A stretch of DNA of 64,000 nt from Cristatella mucedo (Eukaryota > Bryozoa > Phylactolaemata > Cristatellidae). The stretch spans positions 782,001 to 846,000 of the forward strand of contig WPIO01000078.1 of NCBI GenBank assembly GCA_009760855.2, given 5' to 3'. The notes under the pieces were generated by a model. It was not told where the DNA came from, did not search any database, and was given only the letters and a program-made list of their open reading frames with translations. The translations under genes were made by a program, and so were the position numbers. The stretch's first letter is position 1, and each line of letters opens with the position of its first letter. Of this stretch, positions 34,401 to 41,719 are shown piece after piece.

Positions 34401-35410
34401 TGGAATGCTGCCACCTAACGTCTAATGTCTAGCTGTTGCACCTATTTCATGCACGCTTCTTCTGCCCGACATGCGAAACAGTCGCACTGGTGGCCTGGGC
34501 TTGGTGCATACGGCAGCCGCACGAACTCTGCTAGTTTGTTTCAGGGTGGCACAGGTCGTGCACTGTGTGCAGCAGACCCTGCATTGACTGGCATGACGCA
34601 GGAGATTTTGGGCTGCCAGTCAGCTCTGGGTTTTCGAGTTGCACGCAAAGGCGCTTTTTATGCTTTGATTTTGTTTCGTGAGCCTTCGTCGGTGTCTTAG
34701 TACTCATGCGGAGTACTGCCCCTCCCCCACGCACGCTCACACACGTGATTGCCTCTTTTCAGGATTGAAGTTCTCTACTTCGGAAGGCTTCCTGGGCTAC
34801 ACAGATAGTCAGCTATTCGCCACTCATGCTGCCGTCATGCTGGGCGGAGCATTGTTGGCCTTCTTCCTCGAGCTCAGTGAATATTTACTCGTGTCAAATA
34901 CGTCTAGTCTGACCATGGCCGTCTCGGGAGTTGCTAAAGTAAGATTGCGTTACTTCGTGTCTGCTTGTAATGGCCTCTGCGAGAGGTATTGGTGCCTTAG
35001 CAAGACCAGCTGCAGCATTCTGGCTATGCAGCCGTTTAGTTGTTCATTCTTTTAGGAAATAGGTACGCTGTTGCTGGCAGAGAAAGTGTATGGCGACAGC
35101 ATGAGTTGGATAAATGGTATCGGCTTGGCAGTGTGCTTTGTCGGCATCACAATACACGTCGTGCTCAAAGTAATGCATAAAGGTGAGCAGTTGTGACTTT
35201 GAGTGCTTTCCGACTGCTGCTGTTGCATTGTAAGGGCCTTGACTGCATCTTATTTCAACATTCTTTTAAGGCGGCTCAGGAAGCAGCAGTAGTCATGGCA
35301 GCAATCATGGTGGATTGAAAACACCTGAAGCAGCAATACCACTGCTGGGTTCAGGAGAGACAGACGATGACGACAAAAATATCCAGTTCACCGAGAGGTC
35401 AACGGTATAA
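18584..35410 (+). CDS. SLC35C2: SLC35C2-like nucleotide-sugar transporter, nine coding exons, complete
   Basis: Spliced model: 18584-18709, 18916-19066, 20097-20160, 22758-22830, 23270-23438, 25961-26044, 34763-34938, 35056-35182, 35271-35410. Every intron is GT-AG and all phases join, giving 369 residues plus stop TAA; the vertebrate protein as I recall it is about 365. The product belongs to the triose-phosphate-translocase branch of the drug/metabolite transporter superfamily, with about ten membrane segments. Landmarks are FYNK at residues 35-38, HFPL just after the first junction, LSNWS and TVSLYTMTKS around residues 104-119, FTYEST and GIRWSLSQ in exon 5, and SEYLLVSNTSSLT in exon 7. 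The C-terminal tail is cytosolic-type: Gly/Ser/His-rich, then acidic. Known of the family: a Golgi/ER-Golgi protein that in vertebrates promotes Notch O-fucosylation through GDP-fucose supply. Transport specificity here is inference. Odd point: the Trp usually following FYNK is Thr. The next gene downstream on the same strand is TMEM168. Confidence 0.9.
18916..19066 (+). CDS. SLC35C2: SLC35C2 coding exon 2
   Basis: Residues 43 to 93 (last codon split). It opens with AYHFPLVFTIVHLAF, the second membrane segment, aligned with the SFHFPL start of the vertebrate protein. Acceptor TGTAG ends at 18915; donor GTAGGC starts at 19067. It ends in phase 1. Confidence 0.88.
19530..19661 (+). mobile_element. 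SINE-1 copy (tRNA-derived), in SLC35C2 intron 2
   Basis: The B box GGTTCGAATCC follows GAGGTCGTG, then TTTATTACCACTGCAAGC and a 3' end GTACAAAAAGCTGTTAAATCAG. The 5' A-box part is poorly preserved. Confidence 0.75.
19735..19880 (+). mobile_element. Degenerate SINE-1-like copy
   Basis: A-box-like GGTAAGGTGGTGCTCGC, a B-box-like GGTTTCGAGTC and the trailing CTCTTCTGCCGCT-GAAGCTGTCGAATAAG pattern. It lies about 70 bases after the previous SINE in the same direction. Confidence 0.45.
20097..20160 (+). CDS. SLC35C2: SLC35C2 coding exon 3
   Basis: A 64-base exon coding GVTAGLDIALSNWSLSFITV, with the family-typical GLxIALSNWS motif. A TTTTTTAG acceptor precedes it and a perfect GTAAGT donor follows at 20161. 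It ends in phase 2. Confidence 0.9.
20161..22431 (+). other. SLC35C2 intron 3, mostly unassigned
   Basis: Contains a doubtful SINE remnant at 21.1 kb, AT-rich stretches near 21.65 kb and several overlapping frames of 60-150 codons without motifs. Normal intron content. Confidence 0.5.
21080..21215 (-). mobile_element. Degenerate tRNA-SINE-like remnant
   Basis: Reversed, it shows GAGGTCGTGGGTTTGAGTCCTG (B box) followed by a low-similarity SINE-1-like body. Weak evidence. Confidence 0.35.
22432..22524. repeat. (TAAA)n then (TA)n compound microsatellite in SLC35C2 intron 3
   Basis: About fifteen TAAA units to 22493, followed by TA dinucleotides. It ends about 230 bases before exon 4. Confidence 0.95.
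22758..22830 (+). CDS. SLC35C2: SLC35C2 coding exon 4
   Basis: Codes YTMTKSTALVFVLIFGLIF followed by KVETF. The YTMTKS signature of the TPT family completes the SL of exon 3. Acceptor GTCTAG, donor GTGAGT at 22831. It ends in phase 0. Confidence 0.92.
23024..23168 (+). mobile_element. SINE-2 copy in SLC35C2 intron 4
   Basis: GCTGGTTTGGTTTGACGGTT (A box), GAGGTCGTGGGCTCGAGCACC (B box), GTGGCATATGTGAAGCGCCT, then AGAGATTAAGTTCTCTTAGG and GCGCTATAAA. It is directly followed by a bare LINE-A tail. Confidence 0.85.
23169..23231 (+). mobile_element. Bare LINE-A tail following a SINE-2
   Basis: GGGCCTAGAAATATATTGAG, TTCTCTGAGGGTGCTTTATC and an ATT tail. It is only the last 60 bases of the LINE, directly after the SINE's own tail. 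Confidence 0.7.
23270..23438 (+). CDS. SLC35C2: SLC35C2 coding exon 5
   Basis: Residues 139 to 195 (split Gly). It contains SAGLALFTYESTQF, EGFLMCLAAALCSGIRW and SLSQLLTQKEELG, matching the second-half transporter repeat of the vertebrate protein almost position by position. Acceptor TTTTGCAG, donor GTAAAG at 23439. Confidence 0.93.
23495..23945 (-). mobile_element. LINE-B 3' fragment in SLC35C2 intron 5
   Basis: TGTAATATAATGTATCTTCG, GGTGTTACGCAGGAGAGTTT, ACAGACTTCGTCTCACGCCA and the start of the C-terminal coding part (CTGAAATTGGTGCAGCAGTT). It starts only 57 bases after the exon 5 donor. Confidence 0.85.
24708..24728. repeat. (CCA)n microsatellite
   Basis: A short run of CAC/CCA triplets immediately before a SINE-1 variant. 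Confidence 0.85.
24760..24920 (+). mobile_element. SINE-1 variant in SLC35C2 intron 5
   Basis: GATCGTGGGTTCGAACCTTG B box, then CATTGCCAACTGCTTGTGGTGG and TCTTCTGCTACTGGAC, with end AGGCTGATCAATCAGCC. More diverged from the main SINE-1 group. Confidence 0.6.
24983..25169. mobile_element. SPIN-like hAT MITE (187 bp) in SLC35C2 intron 5
   Basis: It begins CAGTGGTTCTCAACC and ends as the inverse of TAGCGGTTCTCAATC. The left internal part (GACCCTTTAATACAGTTCCT) and the right part (CGATGGTCTTAGGCGAC, then GAAAGGGTCGTTCGACCCCC) agree closely with the vertebrate SPIN non-autonomous consensus as I remember it. Flanking 8-mers TTATAAGC (24975-24982) and TTATAGTG (25170-25177) fit an eroded hAT target duplication. 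SPIN elements are known for horizontal transfer among distant animals. Confidence 0.88.
25961..26044 (+). CDS. SLC35C2: SLC35C2 coding exon 6
   Basis: Codes the LHNPVDVMYHIQPWMLTVLV segment and then the PLVFALEG end. The NP-D-MYHxQP motif is characteristic of SLC35C2. Acceptor TGCCACAG, donor GTAAGC at 26045. The following intron is 8.7 kb and full of transposons. Confidence 0.92.
26236..26610 (-). mobile_element. LINE-C 3' fragment in SLC35C2 intron 6
   Basis: ATAATAATAATTTAAACAAT tail, AAAAGAACTTAATCTCTATC hairpin part, CATGCTTAGGCCAGCACGGT and AGAACAGACAAGTTCGCG. Paired with 16425-16715. Confidence 0.65.
27065..27209 (+). mobile_element. SINE-1 copy in SLC35C2 intron 6
   Basis: GAGGTCGTGAGTTCGAATCC B box, TTTATCACCACTGCAAGCGG body and 3' end CGCTATACAAAAAGAGGCTG then TTAAATCAGCTA. 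It abuts the ATT-rich tail of an oppositely oriented LINE-A fragment. Confidence 0.85.
27210..27320 (-). mobile_element. LINE-A tail fragment abutting a SINE-1
   Basis: ATAATAATAATATTAATAAT tail, CACAGAGAACTCAATCTCTC hairpin and CATTTGCTGCAAAGGGAAAT. The SINE-1 in the opposite direction ends exactly at its tail. Confidence 0.75.
27325..27530 (+). mobile_element. LINE-A coding fossil
   Basis: A degraded match to the NSLLAGLPAC to LHWLPVKQRID part (CTCCCGGCCTGTGC, CAGCTCGTCTGGTCTGTTGT, GGCTCCTTATCAACTATTC). Confidence 0.5.
28075..28265 (+). mobile_element. LINE-A coding fossil
   Basis: ATCGACTTCAAGGTCCTGTC, ACTCACTTTCAGGTCCGTTC and CACCTGTCTGAAATACTTAC match the DFKVLSLTFRSLHS part. Short and frameshifted. 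Confidence 0.6.
28595..29135 (+). mobile_element. LINE-A 3' end copy
   Basis: Open coding end LPFRSLHSLAPVYLSDILPH and PKAWNSLPTCVRASPDLTTF to a stop near 28880, then the 3' UTR, AAATGTAAAGCGCCTAGAAA hairpin and (ATT)n tail to about 29134. Confidence 0.9.
29405..29772. mobile_element. Pair of LINE-A-like 3' ends in opposite directions
   Basis: At 29405-29530 a minus-strand tail (AGTAATAATAATAAGTATGG, GTGGAACTAAATCTATTTCT). At 29580-29772 a plus-strand end with GGGAGATTTAGTTCTATTGT and a (TTA)n tail. Both are diverged. Confidence 0.55.
30632..30777 (-). mobile_element. SINE-2 copy inside foldback-like element 2
   Basis: Reversed: ACGCTGGTTTGGTCTAGCGG, GAACAAGGTCTGACTGAGGT, GTGGGCTCGAGCCCCGAGGC and the GCGCCTGAATAGAGATTAAG hairpin tail. 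It appears to have inserted after the foldback element formed. Confidence 0.85.
31029..31048. repeat. (CA)n microsatellite in foldback-like element 2
   Basis: Ten CA dinucleotides. Confidence 0.9.
31393..31438. repeat. (TA)n microsatellite before the shared segment
   Basis: GTATGTATATATATC followed by TA dinucleotides up to the AAGATCAAATGAAG segment. Confidence 0.9.
31438..31487 (+). repeat. Internal segment shared by both foldback-like elements (copy 2)
   Basis: Matches 10713-10762 with about five differences. Here it lies about 480 bases before the right end, following a TA microsatellite, rather than about 110 bases inside the left end. Confidence 0.85.
32198..32362 (-). mobile_element. 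SINE-1 copy in SLC35C2 intron 6, with A and B boxes
   Basis: Reversed, it shows GAGCCGTAATGGCTCACTAGG then TAAGGC (A box), GAGGTCGTGGGTTCGAATCC (B box) and the RCCGTAAAGGCTCTTCTGTCG body ending in AAATCAGCT. The best-preserved full-length copy. Confidence 0.88.
32868..33033 (-). mobile_element. SINE-2 copy with internal 30-base duplication
   Basis: SINE-2 head and tail are recognisable reversed. A GACCTCGGTC-TTAAGG segment is present twice (about 32946-32992), lengthening the body. Confidence 0.7.
33325..33470 (+). mobile_element. Degenerate SINE-2 copy
   Basis: GAGGTCAAGGTGCTCACCC, CTAGAGCCCTTCGGCATATG, GGAGAGATTCAGTTTCAG and CTCTTAGGGCACTATAAAAA keep the order of SINE-2 parts with many changes. 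Confidence 0.6.
33487..34762 (+). other. Distal part of SLC35C2 intron 6, unassigned
   Basis: No repeat family member recognised after the TA run at 33.47 kb; it leads into the pyrimidine tract and acceptor of exon 7. Confidence 0.5.
34763..34938 (+). CDS. SLC35C2: SLC35C2 coding exon 7
   Basis: Residues 224-281 plus the split Gly 223, running from LKFSTSEGFLGY through MLGGALLAFFLELSEYLLV to NTSSLTMAVSGVAK. The SEYLLVSxTSSLT stretch is the most conserved part of the family. Acceptor CTTTTCAG, donor GTAAGA at 34939. Confidence 0.93.
35056..35182 (+). CDS. SLC35C2: SLC35C2 coding exon 8
   Basis: Codes EIGTLLLAEKVYGDSMSWIN and the last membrane segment (GLAVCFVGITIHVVLKV). Flanked by a 117-base intron before and an 88-base intron after; donor GTGAGC at 35183. 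Confidence 0.92.
35271..35410 (+). CDS. SLC35C2: SLC35C2 terminal coding exon
   Basis: Acceptor TTCTTTTAAG. It codes a Gly/Ser/His-rich linker, then an acidic ETDDDDKN tail, ending in TAA at 35408-35410. The soluble acidic tail agrees with the family layout, although the residues themselves are not conserved. Confidence 0.88.
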
Positions 35411-35465
35411 GGTGCTCGACCGCATATTTTTGTACTCTGCTTTTAATTACTATTAAACAATGGTG

Positions 35466-35471
35466 AATAAA
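35466..35471 (+). terminator. SLC35C2 polyadenylation signal AATAAA
   Basis: A canonical AATAAA lies 56 bases after the SLC35C2 stop codon. LINE-A fossil sequence begins just downstream, so the 3' UTR is probably short. Confidence 0.6.
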
Positions 35472-35479
35472 TAACCAAC

Positions 35480-36215
35480 TGACTAGTTATGGGCAAACAT
35501 AGCATGAGTCGGAAATTGGGAAGCTTGGCACACAAAACCGGCTCTGCCAGCACATCTCCATTGGCAGCTGCACGAAATCTAGATATCGTATTCTAAGTGA
35601 CCAACTAGGCCACTGCAGCTGACTATGAATATGGCCGCAAGGCTAGTCTCCAAGTCCCAGAGGTTTGAGCACGTGTCTCCTTTGCTAAAAGAGCTAGGAT
35701 GGATGCCGGTTGAGCAACAGATACAGAGCAAAGTTCTTACGATGACCCACAAGGCCCGCCATGGCTTGGCTCCTTCGTACCTAGCTGAACTGCTGCACCA
35801 GTTTCAGCCTCTTCGTGCCCTTAGGTCCTGTGTGGACAATAAATTAGCTATTCCATTCCTCCACTTAAAGACCGTTGGCAACAGAAGCTTTAGCTCTGCA
35901 GGTCCTTGACTGTGGAACTTGCTTCCACAATTCTTACGCAACGATAACAACTCTCCTACTGCCGACTATGGCACATCCTTTTCAGTGGTCCTGAACTGCT
36001 ACTTCTATGCTACTTACTACCTCAACTGCTCTCCTGACTCTGCTATGCTTCCCACTTTCTCTTTGTTGCGTGAGGCGAAGTCTGTTGGCTACCGAATGCG
36101 TACCGAAAGCCGCTTAGGCTGTGAGTGCGCTATACGAAACGCTCCTGTGTATCACCCACATGGTCTTTATGACTTTGTGGAATTACAGACAGAGATACAT
36201 TACATACATTAGACG
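35480..36215 (+). mobile_element. LINE-A/LINE-B chimeric fossil
   Basis: 35480-35606 is LINE-A (GCACACAAAACCGGCTCTGC). From 35607 it switches to LINE-B: an open stretch MNMAARLVSKSQRFEHVSPL then LGWMPVEQQIQSKVLTMTHK, followed by the LINE-B 3' UTR and ACATTACATACATTA end. It begins just past the SLC35C2 poly(A) signal. Confidence 0.8.
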
Positions 36216-37985
36216 ACCACATCTGCTCCTCAGTCAAGTCTGCCTACTTTGAGCTGTCTAACATTGCAAAAATTTGGGCCCGGTTAGACTGGGACTCTAC
36301 ATCCAATCTGTTTCATGCATTTGTGACATCCTGTCCCGACTTCTATAACTCACTGCTTCAATGCAGCCACTAGTGACATTATCTTAAATTCAACTCCCAG
36401 TCAAAAGAGATTACTAGTCTGTAAAACCCTATTCCCACTGTCCTACTTCTGCAATGCTTAGATCTGCTGCTGCTATGCGTACTAGCATAATAAATATGTC
36501 CTTAGCCTCAGGCCATGCCCCTGAACCTTTCAAAAAGGCTGTTAGGCCACTAATATAGAAAGCAACACTAGACCAAGAGAAGTTAAGCAGCTTCCGTCCA
36601 GTCTCCTCTCTACAGGTCCCATCAAAGACACTGGGACGAGTTGTGGCAGACCAGCGGAACTCTTATATTGCAACCTAAAACCTAGCTAGTAAGTTCCAGT
36701 CTGGATTTAGAGCTAATCACTCCACAGAGTCAGCATTGGTTTGGGTATATGATCATCATCTCAGTAATGTAGGCTTTGGTCAAGTCTCTGTTTCTTCTGC
36801 TTGATATTTCAGTAGTGTAAAGTCCTTCTTGAGCGCCTCTCATCTTGTCTGGACATCACTGGCACTGCACTGCAATGGTTCAGATCATATCTCATTGGGA
36901 GACTCCAGAGTATTGATGTGAACGGACAAAGTTCATTCGAGAAACCACTGAAGTACAGGGTGCCTCAGGGCTCTGTGCTCGGTCCGCTTCTTTTTGCAGT
37001 TTATTCTCTCCCCCTTGCCGATGTGATCGCCAATCCCAATCTAGGCTTTTGCTTCTATGCAGATGACACTTAGTATCTTTGCTTTGATTCCTCCCAGCCC
37101 TCCAGCATGTCGATTTCTCTACACACCCTTGCTGCATGTTTTGTTGACATCCACCAATAGATGGCAGCAAACGTTCTCAAATTAAATGACAACAAAACCA
37201 ACTTACTAGTTACGGGTAAACCCAGTGAGTGATTCAGAAACTGAAAAGCTTATCACTCAAAATTGATTCCACCAACATCTCTTCTGTTGCACCTACACGT
37301 ATGCTAGGTGTCCTGTTCCAAAGTGACCTTTCACTAGATAAACACACCAGCTCTGCAGTCGAGTTAGTGTGCCTACTTTCAGCTGCATAACTTTGCTCAA
37401 ATTCGAGCAAAGCTTGCTTAGATTGGGATACAACATCCAATTTGGTCCACGCATTTGTAACATCTTGTATCGACTTCTGTAACCCACTGCTTGCTGATCT
37501 ACCGGCCTGTGCAATCAGGTGCTTACAGTTCGTGCAAAACCCTGAAGCTAGCTAGGCTTGTCTGTCGTGAGCATCGCAGTTTCAGCATCACACCACTTCT
37601 CCCCGAGCAACACTGACTCCCAATCAAGCAGGGCATCGACGTCAAGGTTCTGTCACTTACTTTTAAGTCCATTCATTCTCTGGTTTCAACCTACCTATCA
37701 CATCTACTTCCCCACCAGGCTAAGTAAGAATCGTACCACCCGGTTTTCTGAATCAAATCGTTTAGCTACACCTCGTAGGAATCTCAAGACTTTTGAAGAC
37801 CGTGCCTTTAGTTTATATGCTCCCTAAGCCTGGAACTCACTTTTGACTGACGTCACGACACCCCCATGACATGGCATTTAAGCTTAAAACACCTGTTTAC
37901 TACAGCATTTAGTGGGTCCTTTTGATTCGTCCTTTGTGTGCTTATTCGTCCTATGTGAGATTAAGTTCTGTGAGGGTGCTATAGA
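36205..37985 (+). mobile_element. LINE-A fossil including reverse transcriptase
   Basis: It starts with a detached C-terminal piece (36205-36360). A longer copy follows from the RT fingers (TCCGTCCAGTCTCCTCTCTA) through [12 protein letters not shown]-like sequence near 36960 and a mutated Y-DDT (GCAGATGACACTTAG, stop after DDT) near 37060, to the 3' end at about 37985. Multiple stops. Confidence 0.8.
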
Positions 37986-37989
37986 AATG

Positions 37990-39371
37990 TGCTTGGGCTA
38001 AGCAGATGCTCCATTCTCTGCTTTCGTCAGCCTGGTTGGACCTCTTCTTTCTTCCACGGGGGCGAAATAGTCGTGAAAACCAGACGAAAAGTTATACTTT
38101 AACAACGAGCGCACAAGTCAGCATACTCTCTAGCTGTAGAGTGTTGGTAATCTCGGATTGTAATTGCGCACAACCACCTGTTATCGGTGATTGCCAATAT
38201 GTCGAAGAGTTCTCTGCCGAGCACTTATACCCGTGTCAGAACTTGGGGTATGCAATTAGCACACAGCCGCTTATAACTTACTTGACTGAGAAAAACTATG
38301 AAGCCTAGCTGAGCAACGAAAACATATCGAGGAAGTAAATAGCAGTAGTAGCAGTAGGCAGCAGTTGTAAGAAATAGGTAGAAGCAAACGATGGCTGAAA
38401 AGACATAAAGCCTGAATTGGCAGGAGGAGAGCAGAAATCCTTGCGGCTCTGGTCTAGGTTGCGGTTCAAACCGTGTTGAAACCCGCGACGACTTCTGTTC
38501 CGGCAGCTAGACGTTACGGCCACAGGGGTTCTGGCCAAGAAACCGGAAGCTTGTGCCCTCATCTATTTTTGGAAGCTTCCTCGTCGATAGTATGCATTTA
38601 CCCTCACCTATGCAAAAGATCATAGCACCCAGATAATCGCTATGGAAACTACACACGTTGAAGTGCTTAGCGAACTCGAGGCTACCAGTATGAAAGCGTT
38701 AGCAAGAGCAGTAGCAAGGATTTTATTTGTTAAAAATGGTACAAGAAGCCAATTGGGTTTACTAGCCACGGACCAAATACACAACAGGTCAGCTTGTGGT
38801 AGCAGATTCCTTCTTGTTGTTTGGAAGATATTTTTTTGATGCCTAGTTATGCCACTGTGCTCGAATATTCCTTGGACACGTCAGGGATTGCAATACCATT
38901 AAACCTCAAATTTCTCACGTGTACAAACCTTAACTCGATGTGTCTCAAAGAGAGATTCAAGATAGCCATGACTTTTGGGTAGAAAAAAAGTTCGTCCGAC
39001 TATACCTCATGATAAAGAAGGAACTGAGTGGCCTTTAAACCACGTCAGAGCCTCATCGGTTGGGTCTGTGTAGTTTAACCCCGCACCAGTCCTGCATTAC
39101 ATAGTCTCGCGGCAGAGCACAAGGGGCTAGACATTTGTGCGGTTAAAAGTCTTGTTGGGCCACCATGTGCCATAATCCTGCTGCCTGGTACCATCATCGT
39201 CCCTTGCTAACACCGCAGGGGACAGCTCAGAAAAGGCCAAGGTCAACGGGTTGTTTTGGTCTGGGAATCGGTGTAGAGCACTTGGCAGCGGTCTCGGAAC
39301 GACAGCAGCAGTAGCCACCGCTCGCTTCATTCCTAGGGATACATGCAATCTTGTGACAGCGGCCTCACAAC
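37990..39371. other. Intergenic, nothing recognised
   Basis: Frames under 101 codons, no motif. Confidence 0.45.
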
Positions 39372-39640
39372 TTGTACAGGGAAATTGATTCGGACTCGGC
39401 ACTGAAGAACGTCGGAACGCTTTCCGATTTTGCAGTCATGCTGGCAGAGTCCAGTCGTGCCAAGTCCGAGGCCGGCTATAATCTAGTGTGCGAGCTGATG
39501 CGACTTGTTCTTACTCTTCCAGTGCCAGTCGCTAAGGCCGAACGTGTGTGTTCAGCCATTTACAACTTGTAAAAACTCACCTTCGAACGACGATGGGCTC
39601 CGACTATCTCGATAAACCATGCTGTTAATTGTAAGTCATC
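39372..39640 (+). pseudogene. second hAT transposase C-terminal fossil
   Basis: LMRLVLTLPVPVAKAERVCSA and the following YNL resemble the hAT dimerisation motif LPVsTAxAERxFS, with a frameshift or stop after YNL. It differs from the remnant at 0.9-1.5 kb and so is a different hAT lineage. LINE-A sequence begins immediately downstream. Confidence 0.6.
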
Positions 39641-40490
39641 CAGGAGCCTCTACAGCACGGGGTACCTCTGGGCTTGGTTCTTGGCCTACTTATTTTCACA
39701 ATTTATACTCATCCCTCTTATACGCCAGTGTAATCGCAATGCAAATCTTAGGCTTTCATCTAGATGCACAGCTGCACCAGTGCTCCTTGCACTCCCTCTC
39801 TGCCTTTCAGCACGTCACTCACTCACAACTTCCTTGCTGCATGTATTGCTGACATTCGCATTTGGATGGCAGTGACGGATAACTTTCTCAAATCGAATGG
39901 CGATTAAGTCAACTTACAAGTGATTGGTAAACATAGTGTGACTCAGAAATCGGTAAACCTAAAATAAAAATCCTAGCTGATTAAACAGCCTCTTTTTGTA
40001 TAGCGACAGAAGAGCCTTTACGGCTATCACCACCGCTTGCAGTGGCGATAAAGAATCGCCCACCGTAGGAAATCGAACCCACGACCTCGGGACCGAGGTC
40101 GTAAAAGCCTTACCTAGTGTGCCATCACGGCTCACCAGCCCTAAAATGGGCTAGGCCAGGATATCTCCTACAACATTAGTAAGCAATTTTGGTGTTCTGT
40201 TCTAAAGTGACCTTTCGCTAGACAACCACATCAAGGCTGGAACTTCCGACTGAGGCTAGGCCACTCCCTAACTTGACGACATTCAAACAGAAGCTAAAAC
40301 GCACCTGTTCCTCACAGCATTCGCTTGGTTCGTGTGAATCGTCGTTTGTATCCTCATGCTACCGACGCTGTGCATGTTATCACTAACCACACTGACGTGC
40401 TTCCTTTGCAACATATATAAAGTGTATTGAAAGAGATTTAGTTCTCCAAGTGTGCTATACAAATGTATTAGCATTATTATTATTATGTTT
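39640..40490 (+). mobile_element. LINE-A fossil with a nested SINE-1
   Basis: GGGGTACCTCTGGGCTTGGT corresponds to GVPQGSVLG with changes. The RT C-terminal part resumes after the SINE (40148 on), and a degenerate 3' UTR and tail (AAAGTGTATTGAAAGAGATT, ATT repeats near 40472) complete it. A central part is missing. Confidence 0.75.
39966..40139 (-). mobile_element. SINE-1 copy inserted in a LINE-A fossil, with target duplication
   Basis: CCTAAAAT occurs at 39958-39965 and again at 40140-40147, flanking the SINE exactly. On either side the LINE-A reverse transcriptase fragment continues (AAATCGGTAAA before, GGGCTAGGCC after). The B box has an extra A (GGTTCGATTTCC), so it is mildly degraded. 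Confidence 0.85.
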
Positions 40491-40494
40491 AAAT

Positions 40495-41190
40495 AGAAAT
40501 GATGCAATAGTGAGGGATGGTTAGATTATCACATTCTTTCAATCTGTGCCAACGCTCATGTGTTGGATAAAAGACTTTCGATTTCCCTCTGTGTTTTTCA
40601 TTGTCAGCAGAGCTAGTCTCCTTACCTGAAAATCATGGCTCAGCCGCAGGCTGTGGAAGCTGCCCTCTGGTCGAGAAAATGCTAAGGCAGGGGGGCATTG
40701 TATGAGAGAGACCGCCACCGACCCACTTCAGGAGGTTAATGCTACAAAGCCGAAGACTGCAGACAAAGTAATGGTATACATAACATTGCCTCTGGAGGAG
40801 TAGATGGAAAATTTCATTATGGAATAGCTCGGGCGGCGGATTATGTAGCCGAAGTAGGCTGATACAGTCGCACCCAGGCATCTGAAGCCTGATCATATGC
40901 CAACACTCCCGTAATGTGGAGGATGTCGTCATTGGTGGTGACAGCATGCACCAGGCCCATAGGTAGGTGGCCTAGGAGTGGGTGCTTTAGCCCATGGAAG
41001 GCGACCCACATGACTCATCCTCAGTCGAGGCGAAATTGTTTTTCGGTGGTCAGTCCCACAGCAGACGACCTCCGCCCCCTCTGTTTTTTTTAAATTACTG
41101 TCGTTAACATTGCAACTGCCACATTTCCCCATCAAGTAGCCTATCAGTTTCGAGATGCTTTAACTGACGTCACGTACCTTCCTTCTCGAG
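40495..41190. other. Intergenic, nothing recognised
   Basis: A 104-codon minus frame (40633-40947) has no family resemblance. Confidence 0.45.
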
Positions 41191-41194
41191 CTCC

Positions 41195-41555
41195 AGCCAA
41201 CTTATCGGAAGCATTTATGTCGCAGGCTTCGCATCTTAATGCCAGCTCTTCTGAAGTCTTGTAGCTGTGCCTCGAACCAAGCTCGAACTATTTAGACACT
41301 ATTCCTCTAGTTCATAAGCTCTCAAAGCCTGGAACTCACGCCCGATTGACATCGTGAGATTCCCTGAATTTACGACATTTAAACAAAAGCTGAAAACACA
41401 CCTGTTTCTCGGAGCACTTGCTGGGTCCTTGCGAATGGTCTTGTGTGCATATGCCTTCTGAATGTATTCACGTTATTATTAATCAATCGATATACTTCCT
41501 TTCCAGCAACTGTAAAGTGCCTCGAATAAGGGTCTGTTCTCTTATAAAACTATTA
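41195..41555 (+). mobile_element. LINE-A-like 3' fragment
   Basis: CTCTCAAAGCCTGGAACTCA, TTTACGACATTTAAACAAAA, GCTGAAAACACACCTGTTTC and AACTGTAAAGTGCCTCGAAT keep the LINE-A end plan with about one change in five. Confidence 0.65.
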
Positions 41556-41719
41556 GCTAATTTAACTGTCTCTATTTGATTAGCGACAGAAGAGCCTAAA
41601 GGCTATCACCACCGCATGCAGTGGCCATGAAGGATTGCCCACTACAGGAATCGAACCTACGACCTAGGGACCGAGGGCGTGAAGAGCAACCGTCTTACCT
41701 AGTGTGCCATCATGGCTCA
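41555..41719 (-). mobile_element. SINE-1 copy
   Basis: Reversed: GAGCCATGATGGCACACTAGG, TAAGAC, GTAGGTTCGATTCCTGTAGT and AGGCTCTTCTGTCGCTAATC. It lies directly after the tail of a LINE-A fragment. Confidence 0.8.
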
